A stretch of 64,000 bases of DNA from Sphingobium sufflavum. GTDB taxonomy: Bacteria; Pseudomonadota; Alphaproteobacteria; Sphingomonadales; Sphingomonadaceae. The notes beneath the pieces were generated by a model. It had not been told where the DNA came from. It made no database searches and worked only from the letters and a program-made list of their open reading frames with translations. A program made the position numbers and the translations under genes. The stretch is from contig NZ_JAJSSH010000001.1 of NCBI RefSeq assembly GCF_021403115.1, forward strand, positions 124,001 to 188,000, given 5' to 3'. Below are positions 8,243 to 17,274 of the stretch, in pieces (the stretch's first letter is position 1; each line of letters opens with the position of its first letter).

Positions 8243-9541
8243 ATGAGCAGCGCGGACAGGCGCGACACCATCTATGCGCTGTCCAGCGGATCGCCGCCTG
8301 CGGCCATCGCCATTATCCGCCTGTCCGGCCCCGATGCCGAGGGCGCAGCGGCTGCCTTGTGTGGCACCCTGCCGCAGGAGCGGCGGGCGGGCCTGCGGAC
8401 CCTGCGCGATCCCCTGACCGGAGAGGCTCTGGACGAGGCGCTCGTCCTGCGCTTCGCCGCCGTCCGCAGCGTCACCGGAGAACCTCTGGTCGAACTTCAT
8501 TGCCATGGCGGACGGGCGGTGGTGACCGCGGTGCAGGATGCGCTGGGTCGCCTGCCGGGCCTTCGGGCGGCGGAGGCGGGGGAGTTCACCCGCCAGGCGC
8601 TGGAGAATGGCCGCATGGACCTCAACGCCGTGGAGGGCTTGTCCGACCTACTCCATGCGGAGACGGAGGCGCAGCGGCGCGCGGCCATGGCCATGTATGG
8701 CGGGGCTTTTTCCGCACGGGTCGAGGATTTCCAGCGGCGTACGCTAAGCGCGGCGGCGCTGGTCGAGGCGGCGCTGGACTTCGCGGATGAGGATGACGTG
8801 GACGGCGACGCCCTTGCCCAGGCAAAGGCGGGGATCACGACGCTGTTGGGAGAGATGCAGGCCGAACTGGCGGCCCCACCCGTGGAGAGACTGCGCGAAG
8901 GCATCCGGCTGGTGATCGCGGGTCCGGTCAACAGCGGCAAGTCGACCCTGCTCAACCGGCTGGCAGGCTGGGAGGCCGCCATCGTCACCGATATAGAGGG
9001 CACGACGCGCGACCGGATCGAGGTGCCCGTGGCGATCGGCGGGACAGCCTATCTGCTCACCGACACGGCGGGGTTCCGCGAGGCGGGCGACGCGGTGGAA
9101 CGCATCGGAATCGAGAGGGCGCGGGAGGCTGTCGCGGCGGCAGACTTGCTGCTCTGGCTGGGCGCGGCGGAGGATAGCCCCCGGCCCGATGCCATTCGCG
9201 TCCTCTCACGGATCGACCGGCCCGATGTGTCGCGCGACAGTATCCATGACGTCGCGCTGTCCGTGCACAGCGGGGAGGGCATGGCCGATCTGATCGCGCT
9301 GGTCGGCGCGCGGGCGACGGCGCTGTTGCCGCAGGATCGCAGCTATCTTCTCTCCGCCCGGCAGCGGAGCGAACTGGGCACGGCGGTGGCGGCCCTGGAA
9401 TCGGCTCTGGCGGTGCGCGATCCCCTGTTGGTGGCGGAGCATCTGCGCGATGCCCTGTCCGCTTTCGATCGGCTCACGGGACGGGCCTCGACCGAGCATA
9501 TGCTGGACAGCCTGTTCGGAGGATTCTGCATCGGCAAGTGA
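8243..9541 (+). CDS. mnmE: tRNA modification GTPase MnmE
   Basis: Works with MnmG to place the cmnm5 group on U34 of certain tRNAs. The 432-residue protein has the N-terminal folate-binding domain, the helical domain with FTRQALENGRMDL near 115-127, and an inserted G domain: P-loop GPVNSGKST at 227-235, switch region EGTTRD, and DTAGF. It ends in the functional cysteine motif CIGK. The usual NKxD guanine-recognition motif reads SRID here, a departure also seen, as I recall, in some relatives. mnmG lies 2.9 kb downstream rather than adjacent. Confidence 0.96.
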   Translation: MSSADRRDTIYALSSGSPPAAIAIIRLSGPDAEGAAAALCGTLPQERRAGLRTLRDPLTGEALDEALVLRFAAVRSVTGEPLVELHCHGGRAVVTAVQDALGRLPGLRAAEAGEFTRQALENGRMDLNAVEGLSDLLHAETEAQRRAAMAMYGGAFSARVEDFQRRTLSAAALVEAALDFADEDDVDGDALAQAKAGITTLLGEMQAELAAPPVERLREGIRLVIAGPVNSGKSTLLNRLAGWEAAIVTDIEGTTRDRIEVPVAIGGTAYLLTDTAGFREAGDAVERIGIERAREAVAAADLLLWLGAAEDSPRPDAIRVLSRIDRPDVSRDSIHDVALSVHSGEGMADLIALVGARATALLPQDRSYLLSARQRSELGTAVAALESALAVRDPLLVAEHLRDALSAFDRLTGRASTEHMLDSLFGGFCIGK

Positions 9542-9690
9542 CCGGTGGCCCGGTCGCAACCCGTACCGCCTCATACGCCTTGCCAAAATGGCTGGATGGC
9601 ATAGCTATGGCATGATGAAATAGAGGGTGTCCATGGTCAGGCGACCGGGTCGCCCTACAACAGACGGGCAGGAGAGAGGGCGAAAAAGCC

Positions 9691-10587
9691 ATGGACCAGC
9701 CGTCGCAGGAGGTCATAGCGATAGAGGGCGAGATGGCGACGAGCATCGGCCCTGTCCGCCTTGTCCGCACGCTGTGGGGCCAGCCCATCGACAAATCCGC
9801 CACCACGGACGCCCATCATCTACAGCTTTCGCTGATGCCCATGTCTGGCCGGGCGGAGGGCGGCTTTCCCGATCATTGGGGACCGCATCGTTTCGAACCG
9901 ATCGGCGAGATGTTCTTCCTGCCCGCCGGCGAACGGATTCGCACCCGCAGCAATTGCCGCCACCAGAATGCGATCATGTGCCATTTCCCGCCCGACGCGG
10001 TGACGGACTGGCTCGGCGCGGACATGGCATGGACCGACAGCCGGTTGATCGGCATGCTGGACCTGCACAACGCCAATCTGCGCCGCCTGCTGTTCCGCAT
10101 GGGGGAGGAGATTCGCAGCCCCGGATTCGGCACCCCCATGCTGGTCGACCTGATGGCGCGGCAGGTGGTGGTGGAGCTGGCGCGGCATGTGCTGGACATT
10201 GACGGGGATCAGGCGACCGGTGGCCTTGCCCCCTGGCGGCTGCGCCTGATCGATGAGCGGCTGGCGGACGGGGCGGCGGTGCCGACGCTGGAGGAACTGG
10301 CGGCGCTCTGCCATATGTCGGTGCGCCACCTGACCCGCGCCTTTCGGATCAGCCGGGGGCGATCCATCGGCAGCTATGTCGCGGACCATCGTGTGGCGGA
10401 AGCCAGGAACCTGCTGGCGGCGGGCGTGACTGTCAAGGAGGTCGCCTTCGCCATGGGCTTTACCGCCCCCTCCAATTTCGCCGCCGCTTTCCGTCGGGCG
10501 ACCGGGGAGACACCGCGCGATTATCGCCAGCGGGCGAGCGGCAAGCAGCCCGCACCGCTCAAGCCCCTCAATGCGCAGGCTGGGTGA
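9691..10587 (+). CDS. AraC-family transcriptional regulator
   Basis: A 298-residue regulator. The C-terminal third has the paired helix-turn-helix of the AraC family: LEELAALCHMSVRHLTRAF and then VKEVAFAMGFTAPSNFAAAF with the closing GETPRDYR. The N-terminal 190 residues form a probable ligand-sensing domain of unknown specificity. It is the first of three accessory genes between mnmE and mnmG. Its last 20 bases overlap the convergent sulfotransferase gene, so it is a candidate regulator of its neighbours. Confidence 0.9.
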   Translation: MDQPSQEVIAIEGEMATSIGPVRLVRTLWGQPIDKSATTDAHHLQLSLMPMSGRAEGGFPDHWGPHRFEPIGEMFFLPAGERIRTRSNCRHQNAIMCHFPPDAVTDWLGADMAWTDSRLIGMLDLHNANLRRLLFRMGEEIRSPGFGTPMLVDLMARQVVVELARHVLDIDGDQATGGLAPWRLRLIDERLADGAAVPTLEELAALCHMSVRHLTRAFRISRGRSIGSYVADHRVAEARNLLAAGVTVKEVAFAMGFTAPSNFAAAFRRATGETPRDYRQRASGKQPAPLKPLNAQAG

Positions 10588-11722
10588 GGGCGAAGCGATC
10601 CGCGTAAAAACGAAACTGTTCGTGCAGGGCATCGGGCGTAAAGCCGAATAGCCCCATCACATTGCGCTCATAGGCCTGTCCCGCGACCGGCTTTTCCGCG
10701 CGCCACGCCTGCATTCCCGCGCGCGCGTCTTCCGTCAGCGCCTCGCCCAGCCATGCATAGAGTCGTTCGATCACGGCCAGCGGATCGGCCTGGAAGGGCG
10801 CGAAATGGATGTCGAAGAAGCGATGATCCTGCCCCGCGTCACGAAACCCGATCATCCGACGCATGCCCAGTTCGCAGAATGTGGCGGTCGTGTCCCCGAT
10901 GGCGCGCGTATCCACATCGTCGCTGAACGCGCTGTGCAGCTCATAATAGAGGTCCGCCACGGACGGGATGACCTGCGCCACGTCCCGGTGCGTCATGACG
11001 AATCGCGCATCGGGAAAGACCTGCGTCAGGGCGTTGATGAACAGGCTGTGCGATGGATTCTTGAGTCGCCAGCGATGGGGCGGCCGGTGCCATTGCAGCA
11101 GCTTCAGGATGCGCTTCACATGAGTATAAGTGGGCACAAGGTCTGCCTCATGGTTCAACCAGTCGACATAGGTCGGGATATGGACGAACGCCTGAAAGAT
11201 CTGCGATTTGAAATCCTGCCCCATGAAGGTCTGGCATTCGGACGGGGACGTGGCGGTGCTGGGCAGCATCCCCGTCATGCGCGGAAACAATTGCGCGCGG
11301 CGCACCATGCTGGCCTCTGCGGCCGCGATGCGCGGGTCGTCTCGCTCCGTGGCGCTATCGGGAGGGGGGCAGGGCTGCATAGCCTCCCAGTTGCGGATCG
11401 ATCGCACTGCCGGGTCGGCGCCCAGCAGGCAGGCGAGCGCGGAGGAGCCGGTGCGCGGCAGGCCGATGCCGATCAGCGGCGCGACAATCTCCTGCTCGTC
11501 GATTTCGGGATTGCGGGCATAATGATGCTCAACCTCCAGCCGACGAGAGAGATAGTCGACGATCTGGCCAGAGAAGGCGGCGGTGCCCATTGGGGTGAGG
11601 CGCGCTTCGCGACGGGTCGCATCGACCAGCTTTTCCAGCCCTTCGCGAAAACTGTCCTCCCCGAAATCGTCCAGCGCGGTGGCCGTCCTGGCCCGGTCCA
11701 TCAACGCGGCTGCACTCTCCAT
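10568..11722 (-). CDS. Sulfotransferase-family protein
   Basis: A 384-residue protein of the PAPS-dependent sulfotransferase superfamily (Sulfotransfer_3 type). The 5'-phosphosulfate-binding loop appears as IGIGLPRTGSSAL at about 90-102, and the 3'-phosphate region as VMTHRDVAQVIPS. The middle part RWRLKNPSHS is typical of the actinobacterial and sphingomonad branch that acts on lipids or small molecules. The acceptor is unknown. Its end overlaps the AraC gene convergently by 20 bases. A co-directional NTF2-like gene lies about 150 bases upstream. Confidence 0.87.
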   Translation of the reverse strand: MESAAALMDRARTATALDDFGEDSFREGLEKLVDATRREARLTPMGTAAFSGQIVDYLSRRLEVEHHYARNPEIDEQEIVAPLIGIGLPRTGSSALACLLGADPAVRSIRNWEAMQPCPPPDSATERDDPRIAAAEASMVRRAQLFPRMTGMLPSTATSPSECQTFMGQDFKSQIFQAFVHIPTYVDWLNHEADLVPTYTHVKRILKLLQWHRPPHRWRLKNPSHSLFINALTQVFPDARFVMTHRDVAQVIPSVADLYYELHSAFSDDVDTRAIGDTTATFCELGMRRMIGFRDAGQDHRFFDIHFAPFQADPLAVIERLYAWLGEALTEDARAGMQAWRAEKPVAGQAYERNVMGLFGFTPDALHEQFRFYADRFALTQPAH

Positions 11723-11870
11723 GGTCTGTCCTTCCTTGCCGGGCGTTGTCGCCTTTGGTGAGGGAAGGATAGGCGGGCAGGCCCGATGGCGGCAAGCGGG
11801 TGGCAGCCTGCCCCTTGGCCAAAGCTATGCAGGCGGGCCAGCTTTCTCTGCCTGCCGGCTCAGCGTTGGC

Positions 11871-12281
11871 TCAGCCCGCGTTCTTCGCCATCACGTGCTG
11901 GAGCAGGGGCACGATCTGGTTGCGTACCGGGTCGGGATTGAAATGCTCCGCGACGGCGGCGATGCGTCCCTCCCGCAAACGCAGGACGAAGACATAGCGA
12001 TTCTGGAATATGTCGCCGTTGCTCAACAGGCCATCGGCTTGCACTTCCGCCACGACCCTGTCCTCCTCTGCGGTCAGGGATTCGACGGTGTAGAGCAACC
12101 CGTTCGGGAAGAGCGTCGCGAACATCTGGATACCACCGGCATAGCGTTCCCTGGCGGATTGTACGCCGGATGTCGTGGTCCAGGCTGTCATGTCATCGGT
12201 CAGCATCTCCAGAGGCAAGGCGCCGTTGGAGAGCGCGGCGAAAAAGTCGCGGGCGATCCGATGGGATGGGTTCTGCGTCAT
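11871..12281 (-). CDS. NTF2/SnoaL-like protein
   Basis: A 136-residue alpha+beta cone-fold protein; the pattern of an N-terminal helix (HRIARDFFAAL) followed by curved sheets resembles SnoaL-like hydrolases or isomerases and steroid-isomerase relatives. No catalytic residues can be assigned with confidence. The start MTQNPSHRIARDFF is preferred to upstream codons that would run into the parS/mnmG promoter region. It points the same way as the sulfotransferase gene and may act on the same unknown small molecule. Confidence 0.7.
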   Translation of the reverse strand: MTQNPSHRIARDFFAALSNGALPLEMLTDDMTAWTTTSGVQSARERYAGGIQMFATLFPNGLLYTVESLTAEEDRVVAEVQADGLLSNGDIFQNRYVFVLRLREGRIAAVAEHFNPDPVRNQIVPLLQHVMAKNAG

Positions 12282-12413
12282 CGCGGTTATAACCTCTCGT
12301 CTGTCGCGGGTTCTGCCACCAGTAGAATGCGGCTGACCCTCATGGATAGTGATTGCTATCCTGATGAAGCGGCGGGCGCAACGCCTGTCGGTGGACCCTG
12401 GCGATCCTACATC

Positions 12414-12429
12414 TGTTCCACGTGGAACA
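12414..12429. promoter_or_regulatory. parS: parS centromere site 1
   Basis: TGTTCCACGTGGAACA is a perfect 16-base palindrome that matches the bacterial parS consensus (TGTTNCACGTGNAACA). ParB loads here as a CTP-dependent clamp to build the partition complex. It lies about 9.5 kb from oriC, 70 bases before mnmG and only 5 bases from the -35 element of the mnmG promoter. Confidence 0.92.
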
Positions 12430-12434
12430 GGTCT

Positions 12435-12463
12435 TTGACCCACCCGCCGCAAAGCCGTACAGG
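12435..12463 (+). promoter_or_regulatory. Putative promoter of mnmG-rsmG-parAB operon
   Basis: TTGACC (12435-12440) and TACAGG (12458-12463) are 17 bases apart and lie just upstream of mnmG. parS site 1 ends five bases before the -35 element, so ParB loading could affect transcription of its own operon. The -10 match is weak. Confidence 0.45.
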
Positions 12464-12483
12464 CGAGGCGCGAGGATTACCCC

Positions 12484-14322
12484 ATGAACGATTTCGATGT
12501 CATCATTGTCGGCGGTGGACATGCCGGTTGCGAAGCTGCGAGCGCCGCCGCGCGCCGGGGTGCGCGCGTCGCGCTGGTGACGTTCGACCCGGCGACGGTC
12601 GGGGCCATGTCCTGCAACCCGGCTATCGGAGGGCTGGGCAAGGGGCATCTGGTGCGGGAGGTTGACGCCCTCGACGGTATCATCGCCCGCGCCGCCGATG
12701 CCGGGGCGATCCATTACCGCCTGCTAAACAGCAGCAAAGGCAAGGCCGTGCAGGGGCCGCGCGTGCAGGCCGACCGCACACGCTTCAAGGCTGCGGTGCA
12801 AAGGATGATGGCGACACTGCCAACGCTGGAGATCGTCGCGGGAGAGGCTGCGGCGCTGCTCCTCGATGGTGGTCGGGTTGGCGGCCTGATGCTGGCGGAT
12901 GGTACCCAGCTTATGGCGCAGGCGGTGGTGTTGTGCACCGGCACCTTCCTCGGCGGGAAATTGTTCCGGGGGGAGGAGCGGCTGGAGGGCGGCCGCATTG
13001 GCGAGGACGCCGCGCACCGCCTGGCGCAGCAACTGCGCGATCTGGCCCTGCCCATCACCCGGCTCAAGACGGGAACGCCGCCGCGCCTCGACGGTCGCAC
13101 CATCGACTGGGCGCGGCTGGAGGAGCAGCCGTCCGACGTGGGCCGCTGGACCATGTCCGTGCTCGGCGTGCGCGTCCTCCCGCAACTGTCCTGTGCGATC
13201 ACCCGGACCAACAGCCGGACCCATGACATCATCCGGGGTGGACTGGACCGCTCCCCCCTGTTCGGGGGCGATATAGAGGGGCGGGGGCCACGCTATTGCC
13301 CCTCCATCGAGGACAAGATCCATCGCTTCGGCGATCGCCAAGGCCATCAGATTTTTCTGGAGCCGGAAGGGCTGGATACGCCTCTGGTCTATCCCAACGG
13401 CATCAGCACCTCCCTGCCCACCGACGTCCAGCTGGCGTTGCTTCGCTCGATCGAGGGGCTGGAGCGGGTGGAGATGGCGGTGCCCGGCTATGCCGTCGAA
13501 TATGACCATATCGACCCGCGCGCGCTCGACCGGCGGCTGGCGGTGGCGCAGATGGCGGGGCTGTTTCTGGCGGGACAGATCAACGGCACCACCGGCTATG
13601 AGGAGGCCGCCGCGCAAGGGTTGGTCGCGGGCGCCAATGCCGCCGCTCATGCGCTGGGGCTGGAGCCGCTGATCCTCGACCGGGCCGAAAGCTATATTGG
13701 CGTCATGATCGACGATCTGGTTTTGCAGGGCGTCACGGAGCCCTATCGCATGTTGACCGCACGGGCGGAGTATCGTCTGGCCCTGCGTGCGGACAATGCG
13801 GCGACCCGGCTGACGGGGCGGGGCGATGCGCTCGGCCTGATCGGGACCGGGCGGCAACAATGGGCGGCGGCGCGCGCAGGGGCACGGGAGCAGGCGGCGG
13901 CGCTGTTCGCCCGGCGGCATCGGGCGGACGCTGTGCTGACCCTCGATGCGGCCGATGGCGTAGCGCGGTCGCTCGACGATTGGTGCCGGTTCGACGAGGT
14001 GACGCTGGAACGGGTCTTGGCGGTGGAGCCGGGACTGGCGGCCTTCGACCCGACGCTGGTGGAAGAGATGTTCGAGGATGCGCGCTACGCCCCCTATCTG
14101 GAGCGGCAGGCGGCGGCGGTGCGGGAGCTGCGGGCGAATGACGCCGTGACCATCCCGCCCGATTTTGATTTTGGGGAGATTGGTGGTTTGTCGTCGGAAA
14201 TGGTGGAGCGACTGGGTGCGGCCCGGCCGGAGACGTTGGGCGCTGCGGCGCGGGTGCGCGGCGTGACTCCGGCGGCACTGGCGGCGCTGCTGGTGCGGCT
14301 CAAGCGGCGGGTCGCGGCATGA
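12484..14322 (+). CDS. mnmG: tRNA uridine-5-carboxymethylaminomethyl synthesis enzyme MnmG
   Basis: The FAD-dependent partner of MnmE in U34 tRNA modification. The 612 residues begin with a Rossmann motif, [18 protein letters not shown], followed by [18 protein letters not shown] with the conserved cysteine. GTFLGGKLF and the C-terminal helical MnmE-binding region (residues 550-612) are present. It heads an operon in which each gene overlaps the next by four bases (mnmG-rsmG-parA-parB), the classical origin-proximal arrangement. Confidence 0.97.
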   Translation: MNDFDVIIVGGGHAGCEAASAAARRGARVALVTFDPATVGAMSCNPAIGGLGKGHLVREVDALDGIIARAADAGAIHYRLLNSSKGKAVQGPRVQADRTRFKAAVQRMMATLPTLEIVAGEAAALLLDGGRVGGLMLADGTQLMAQAVVLCTGTFLGGKLFRGEERLEGGRIGEDAAHRLAQQLRDLALPITRLKTGTPPRLDGRTIDWARLEEQPSDVGRWTMSVLGVRVLPQLSCAITRTNSRTHDIIRGGLDRSPLFGGDIEGRGPRYCPSIEDKIHRFGDRQGHQIFLEPEGLDTPLVYPNGISTSLPTDVQLALLRSIEGLERVEMAVPGYAVEYDHIDPRALDRRLAVAQMAGLFLAGQINGTTGYEEAAAQGLVAGANAAAHALGLEPLILDRAESYIGVMIDDLVLQGVTEPYRMLTARAEYRLALRADNAATRLTGRGDALGLIGTGRQQWAAARAGAREQAAALFARRHRADAVLTLDAADGVARSLDDWCRFDEVTLERVLAVEPGLAAFDPTLVEEMFEDARYAPYLERQAAAVRELRANDAVTIPPDFDFGEIGGLSSEMVERLGAARPETLGAAARVRGVTPAALAALLVRLKRRVAA

Positions 14323-14993
14323 CCGAGGAAGAGGCACGGGGCTGGCTGACGGTGCGAGGATGGCTCGACGGCGAAGCGGGGGCGAAGCTGGAGAGGCTCG
14401 CCGCCCTGTTGGTAGCGGAGAATGAGCGGCAGAATCTGGTGTCGGCCTCGTCCATCCCGCAGATGTGGAGTCGGCATATCGTGGACTCCGCCCAATTGCT
14501 GACATTGGCGGAGGAACGTCAGGCGGGCGATGGCCTGTGGGTCGATCTGGGAAGCGGCGCGGGCTTTCCGGGGCTGGTGATCGCGTGCCTGCGCCAGGCG
14601 CCTATCGTATTGGTGGAAACGCGCGGTCTGCGGGTGCGCTATCTTGAATCCTGCATCGCGGCGCTCGACCTGCCGCACGCATCCGTGAAACAGGCGAAGG
14701 TGGAACGGGTCGGCCTGAACCGTCGGGCGTCGATCATTTCGGCTCGGGCTTTTGCCGCGCTGGACTCGACATTCGCCATGGCGAGTCATTTATGCGACGG
14801 AAAAACCCTCTGGTTGCTGCCAAAGGGGCGAAGTGCGCAATTGGAACTGGAATCCGCGAGTCAGCAGTGGCAAGCTGCGTTCCACGTGGAACAGAGCGTC
14901 ACCGATGTTGACAGCGCTATCGTCGTCGCCACGGACGTCAGGCGCCGGAACATGTCGGGGGCGGGAAAATCCGCAAGGGGTCGCAAGCCATGA
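14319..14993 (+). CDS. rsmG: 16S rRNA (guanine-527-N7) methyltransferase
   Basis: Methylates G527 of 16S rRNA with S-adenosylmethionine. The 224-residue protein has [23 protein letters not shown], the SAM-binding [13 protein letters not shown] near 73-85 and [12 protein letters not shown]. It overlaps mnmG and parA by ATGA at both ends. Its coding sequence contains a second parS site at 14878-14893, which reads through the protein as FHVEQ; partition sites within rsmG/parAB coding sequence are known elsewhere. Confidence 0.95.
   Translation: MTEEEARGWLTVRGWLDGEAGAKLERLAALLVAENERQNLVSASSIPQMWSRHIVDSAQLLTLAEERQAGDGLWVDLGSGAGFPGLVIACLRQAPIVLVETRGLRVRYLESCIAALDLPHASVKQAKVERVGLNRRASIISARAFAALDSTFAMASHLCDGKTLWLLPKGRSAQLELESASQQWQAAFHVEQSVTDVDSAIVVATDVRRRNMSGAGKSARGRKP
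14878..14893. promoter_or_regulatory. parS: parS centromere site 2 (inside rsmG)
   Basis: CGTTCCACGTGGAACA differs from site 1 only at the first base. It lies within the rsmG coding region, 2.46 kb from site 1 and about 100 bases before parA. The identity of 15 of 16 bases within a coding sequence argues strongly for selection as a ParB target. Confidence 0.85.
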
Positions 14994-15775
14994 TGAACAT
15001 CGCCATCGCCAACCAGAAGGGGGGAGTGGGCAAGACCACGACCGCGATCAATGTCGCGACCGCTCTGGCCGCGACGGGGCATCGAACGCTGCTGATCGAC
15101 CTCGACCCGCAGGGCAACGCGTCCACGGGCCTTGGCATCGACCAGAAGGCGCGGGTTTACTCCTCCTACGACCTGCTGGTCGGCAATTGCGCGCTGGATG
15201 AAGCGGTCATCCACACGCAGGTGCCCTTATTGGACATTGTCGCCTCGACGCAGGATTTGTCCGGCGCGGAGATCGAACTGGTCGATCTGGAGGAGCGGAC
15301 GCATCGGCTGGCGCGCGCGATGCGCACCGCCCCTGCGCGACGTTGGGACGTGTGCCTGATCGACTGCCCGCCGTCGCTTGGACTGCTGACCATCAACGCG
15401 ATGGTGGCGGTGTCGGCGGTGCTGGTCCCGTTGCAATGTGAGTTTTTCGCGCTGGAAGGTCTGAGCCAGTTGCTTCAGACCGTCGAGCGTATCCGGGCGC
15501 GGTTCAACCCTGACCTGTCGATCCTTGGCGTGGCGCTGACCATGTATGACCGGCGCAATCGCCTGACCGAACAGGTGGCGGAGGATGTGCGCAGCTGCCT
15601 CGGCGATCTGGTGTTCGAAACGGTGATCCCGCGCAACGTGCGCCTGTCGGAGGCGCCCAGCCATGGTATGCCCGCGTTGATCTACGACATGCGTTGCGCC
15701 GGGTCGGAAGCCTATATGCAATTGGCCAGAGAATTGATCGCGCGCCTGCCGCCGGTCCGGGAGGAAGCGGCATGA
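14990..15775 (+). CDS. parA: Chromosome-partitioning ATPase ParA
   Basis: A Walker-type ATPase that positions the ParB-parS complex after origin duplication. The 261 residues include the deviant Walker A KGGVGKTT at 10-17, LLIDLDPQGNAS and the switch region CLIDCPPSLGLLT. Two adjacent start codons (14990 and 14993) are possible; the first overlaps the rsmG stop. Followed by parB with a four-base overlap. Confidence 0.97.
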   Translation: MMNIAIANQKGGVGKTTTAINVATALAATGHRTLLIDLDPQGNASTGLGIDQKARVYSSYDLLVGNCALDEAVIHTQVPLLDIVASTQDLSGAEIELVDLEERTHRLARAMRTAPARRWDVCLIDCPPSLGLLTINAMVAVSAVLVPLQCEFFALEGLSQLLQTVERIRARFNPDLSILGVALTMYDRRNRLTEQVAEDVRSCLGDLVFETVIPRNVRLSEAPSHGMPALIYDMRCAGSEAYMQLARELIARLPPVREEAA

Positions 15776-16728
15776 CTGTCGAGAATGAGAAAAGCGAGTC
15801 CCATGTGAAAACCGCGCGGCGCAGCCCGGCGTTGGGCCGTGGCCTGTCCGCGCTGTTCGCCGATACGGGCCGTGACACGGATGGCAAGCAGAGTGGCGAA
15901 AGCTCGGCTGCTGGCGCAGGCGCGAATGGCCGGTCGGTGCAGCTCATCGACGTAACCGCGATCAAGCCGCACCCGGAGCAGCCCCGTCGACAGTTTGACG
16001 AGGGCGCGTTGCAGGAGCTGGCGGACAGCATCGCCACGCGCGGCGTCATCCAGCCGATCATCGTGCGCCCCTCCGGCCCGGAACGCTATGAGATTGTCGC
16101 GGGCGAGCGGCGCTGGCGCGCGGCGCAAAAGGCGCAGCTTCACCGCATCCCTGCCATCGTCCGCGACTTCGACGAGGCGGAAACGCTGGAGATCGCGCTG
16201 ATCGAAAATATCCAGCGCGAGGATCTGAACCCGATCGAAGAGGCGCGGGCCTATAAGAAGCTGATCGGCCAGTTCGGCCATAGCCAGGACGCGCTGGGCC
16301 GTCTGGTCGGCAAGTCGCGCAGCCATGTCGCCAATCTGATGCGCCTGCTCGATCTGCCGACGGCTGTGCAGGATCAGGTGATGGCCAGCACGCTGAGCAT
16401 GGGCCATGCCCGCGCGCTGATCGGCGCGCCGGATTGCGAGCGTCTGGCCGAGGATGTGGCGCGCAGGGGGCTGTCCGTGCGCGATACGGAAAAGCTGGTG
16501 CGCGACAGCCGGTCCGACGGGGCGAAGCGTCAGCGCGCCACGGGCGTTGTGACGGAGGCGGGGAGCAACGCCGACATTGCGGCGCTGGAGCGTGATCTGG
16601 GCGATCTGCTTGGCATGCGCGTCGGCATCTCCTATGGCAGCGATGGCAAGGGGACGGTGACGGTCCATTACTCGACGCTCGATCAGCTCGACATGCTGTG
16701 CCAGCGCCTGTCGGGTGAAGCGATTTAA
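15772..16728 (+). CDS. parB: Chromosome-partitioning protein ParB
   Basis: A CTPase clamp that loads at parS and links the origin to ParA and, in relatives, to PopZ. The start MTVENEKSESHVKTARR overlaps the parA stop (ATGA). The 318 residues contain the ParA-stimulating N-terminal region (RRSPALGRGLSALF), the CTP-binding box GERRWRAAQ and ENIQREDLNPIEEA, the helix-turn-helix GKSRSHVANLMRLL, and a C-terminal dimer domain. Two parS sites lie upstream in the same operon. Confidence 0.97.
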   Translation: MTVENEKSESHVKTARRSPALGRGLSALFADTGRDTDGKQSGESSAAGAGANGRSVQLIDVTAIKPHPEQPRRQFDEGALQELADSIATRGVIQPIIVRPSGPERYEIVAGERRWRAAQKAQLHRIPAIVRDFDEAETLEIALIENIQREDLNPIEEARAYKKLIGQFGHSQDALGRLVGKSRSHVANLMRLLDLPTAVQDQVMASTLSMGHARALIGAPDCERLAEDVARRGLSVRDTEKLVRDSRSDGAKRQRATGVVTEAGSNADIAALERDLGDLLGMRVGISYGSDGKGTVTVHYSTLDQLDMLCQRLSGEAI

Positions 16729-16839
16729 GGGGGAGGGGCATGGGCGCCGATCCATTCCCGGACAGCGGAAATGTAAAATCTGCTGCGGCGCACCGTAACG
16801 GCCGGAACCGGATGCCATGACCGGCATTTAATCCAGGTT

Positions 16840-17274
16840 ATGAAAGATGTTTCCTCTTCTAGCGTCCCACCGCCCGCTATCCTGATCGTTGAGGATGAGA
16901 TTTTCGTCGCCCTCGATATTGAGAGAGTGTTGACCGATTATGGCTATCCGGTCGGCGGCATCGCCATGGATCGGGAGGAAGCGCTGGCGTTGGCGAACGG
17001 CTGCACTCTGGCGCTGGTAGACATCAACCTGCGCGATGGCCGCACCGGACCGCAGATCGCCGCCGACCTCTATGACAAATACGCCATCCGCTCCGTGTTC
17101 GTGACAGCTAACCCGGCCCAGATCGGCGCGCCGCCGACCGGCGCGCTGGGCTATGTGTGCAAGCCATTCGATGGTCAGATGCTTCGGTCCGCGATCGAAT
17201 GGGCGCTGGCCGATGGGCACAGCCTGCCAGATAATGACGCGGTGGTGCCGCTCAGTCGCGCGACGGGCGGCTGA
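16840..17274 (+). CDS. Single-domain response regulator
   Basis: A 144-residue receiver domain without an output domain. The acidic pocket EDE is at 18-20, the phosphorylatable aspartate is D61 in LALVDINLRDG, the switch threonine lies in FVTANP (T89) and the conserved lysine is K108 in CKPF. Single receivers next to HWE-family kinases usually act as phosphate sinks or as partners in general-stress signalling. It converges on, and overlaps by 23 bases, the kinase gene on the other strand, which is its probable partner. Confidence 0.9.
   Translation: MKDVSSSSVPPPAILIVEDEIFVALDIERVLTDYGYPVGGIAMDREEALALANGCTLALVDINLRDGRTGPQIAADLYDKYAIRSVFVTANPAQIGAPPTGALGYVCKPFDGQMLRSAIEWALADGHSLPDNDAVVPLSRATGG

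Noticed and set aside
12724-14505. A 593-codon minus-strand frame opposite mnmG
   Set aside because: Composition is typical of antisense GC-rich shadows; mnmG is certain.
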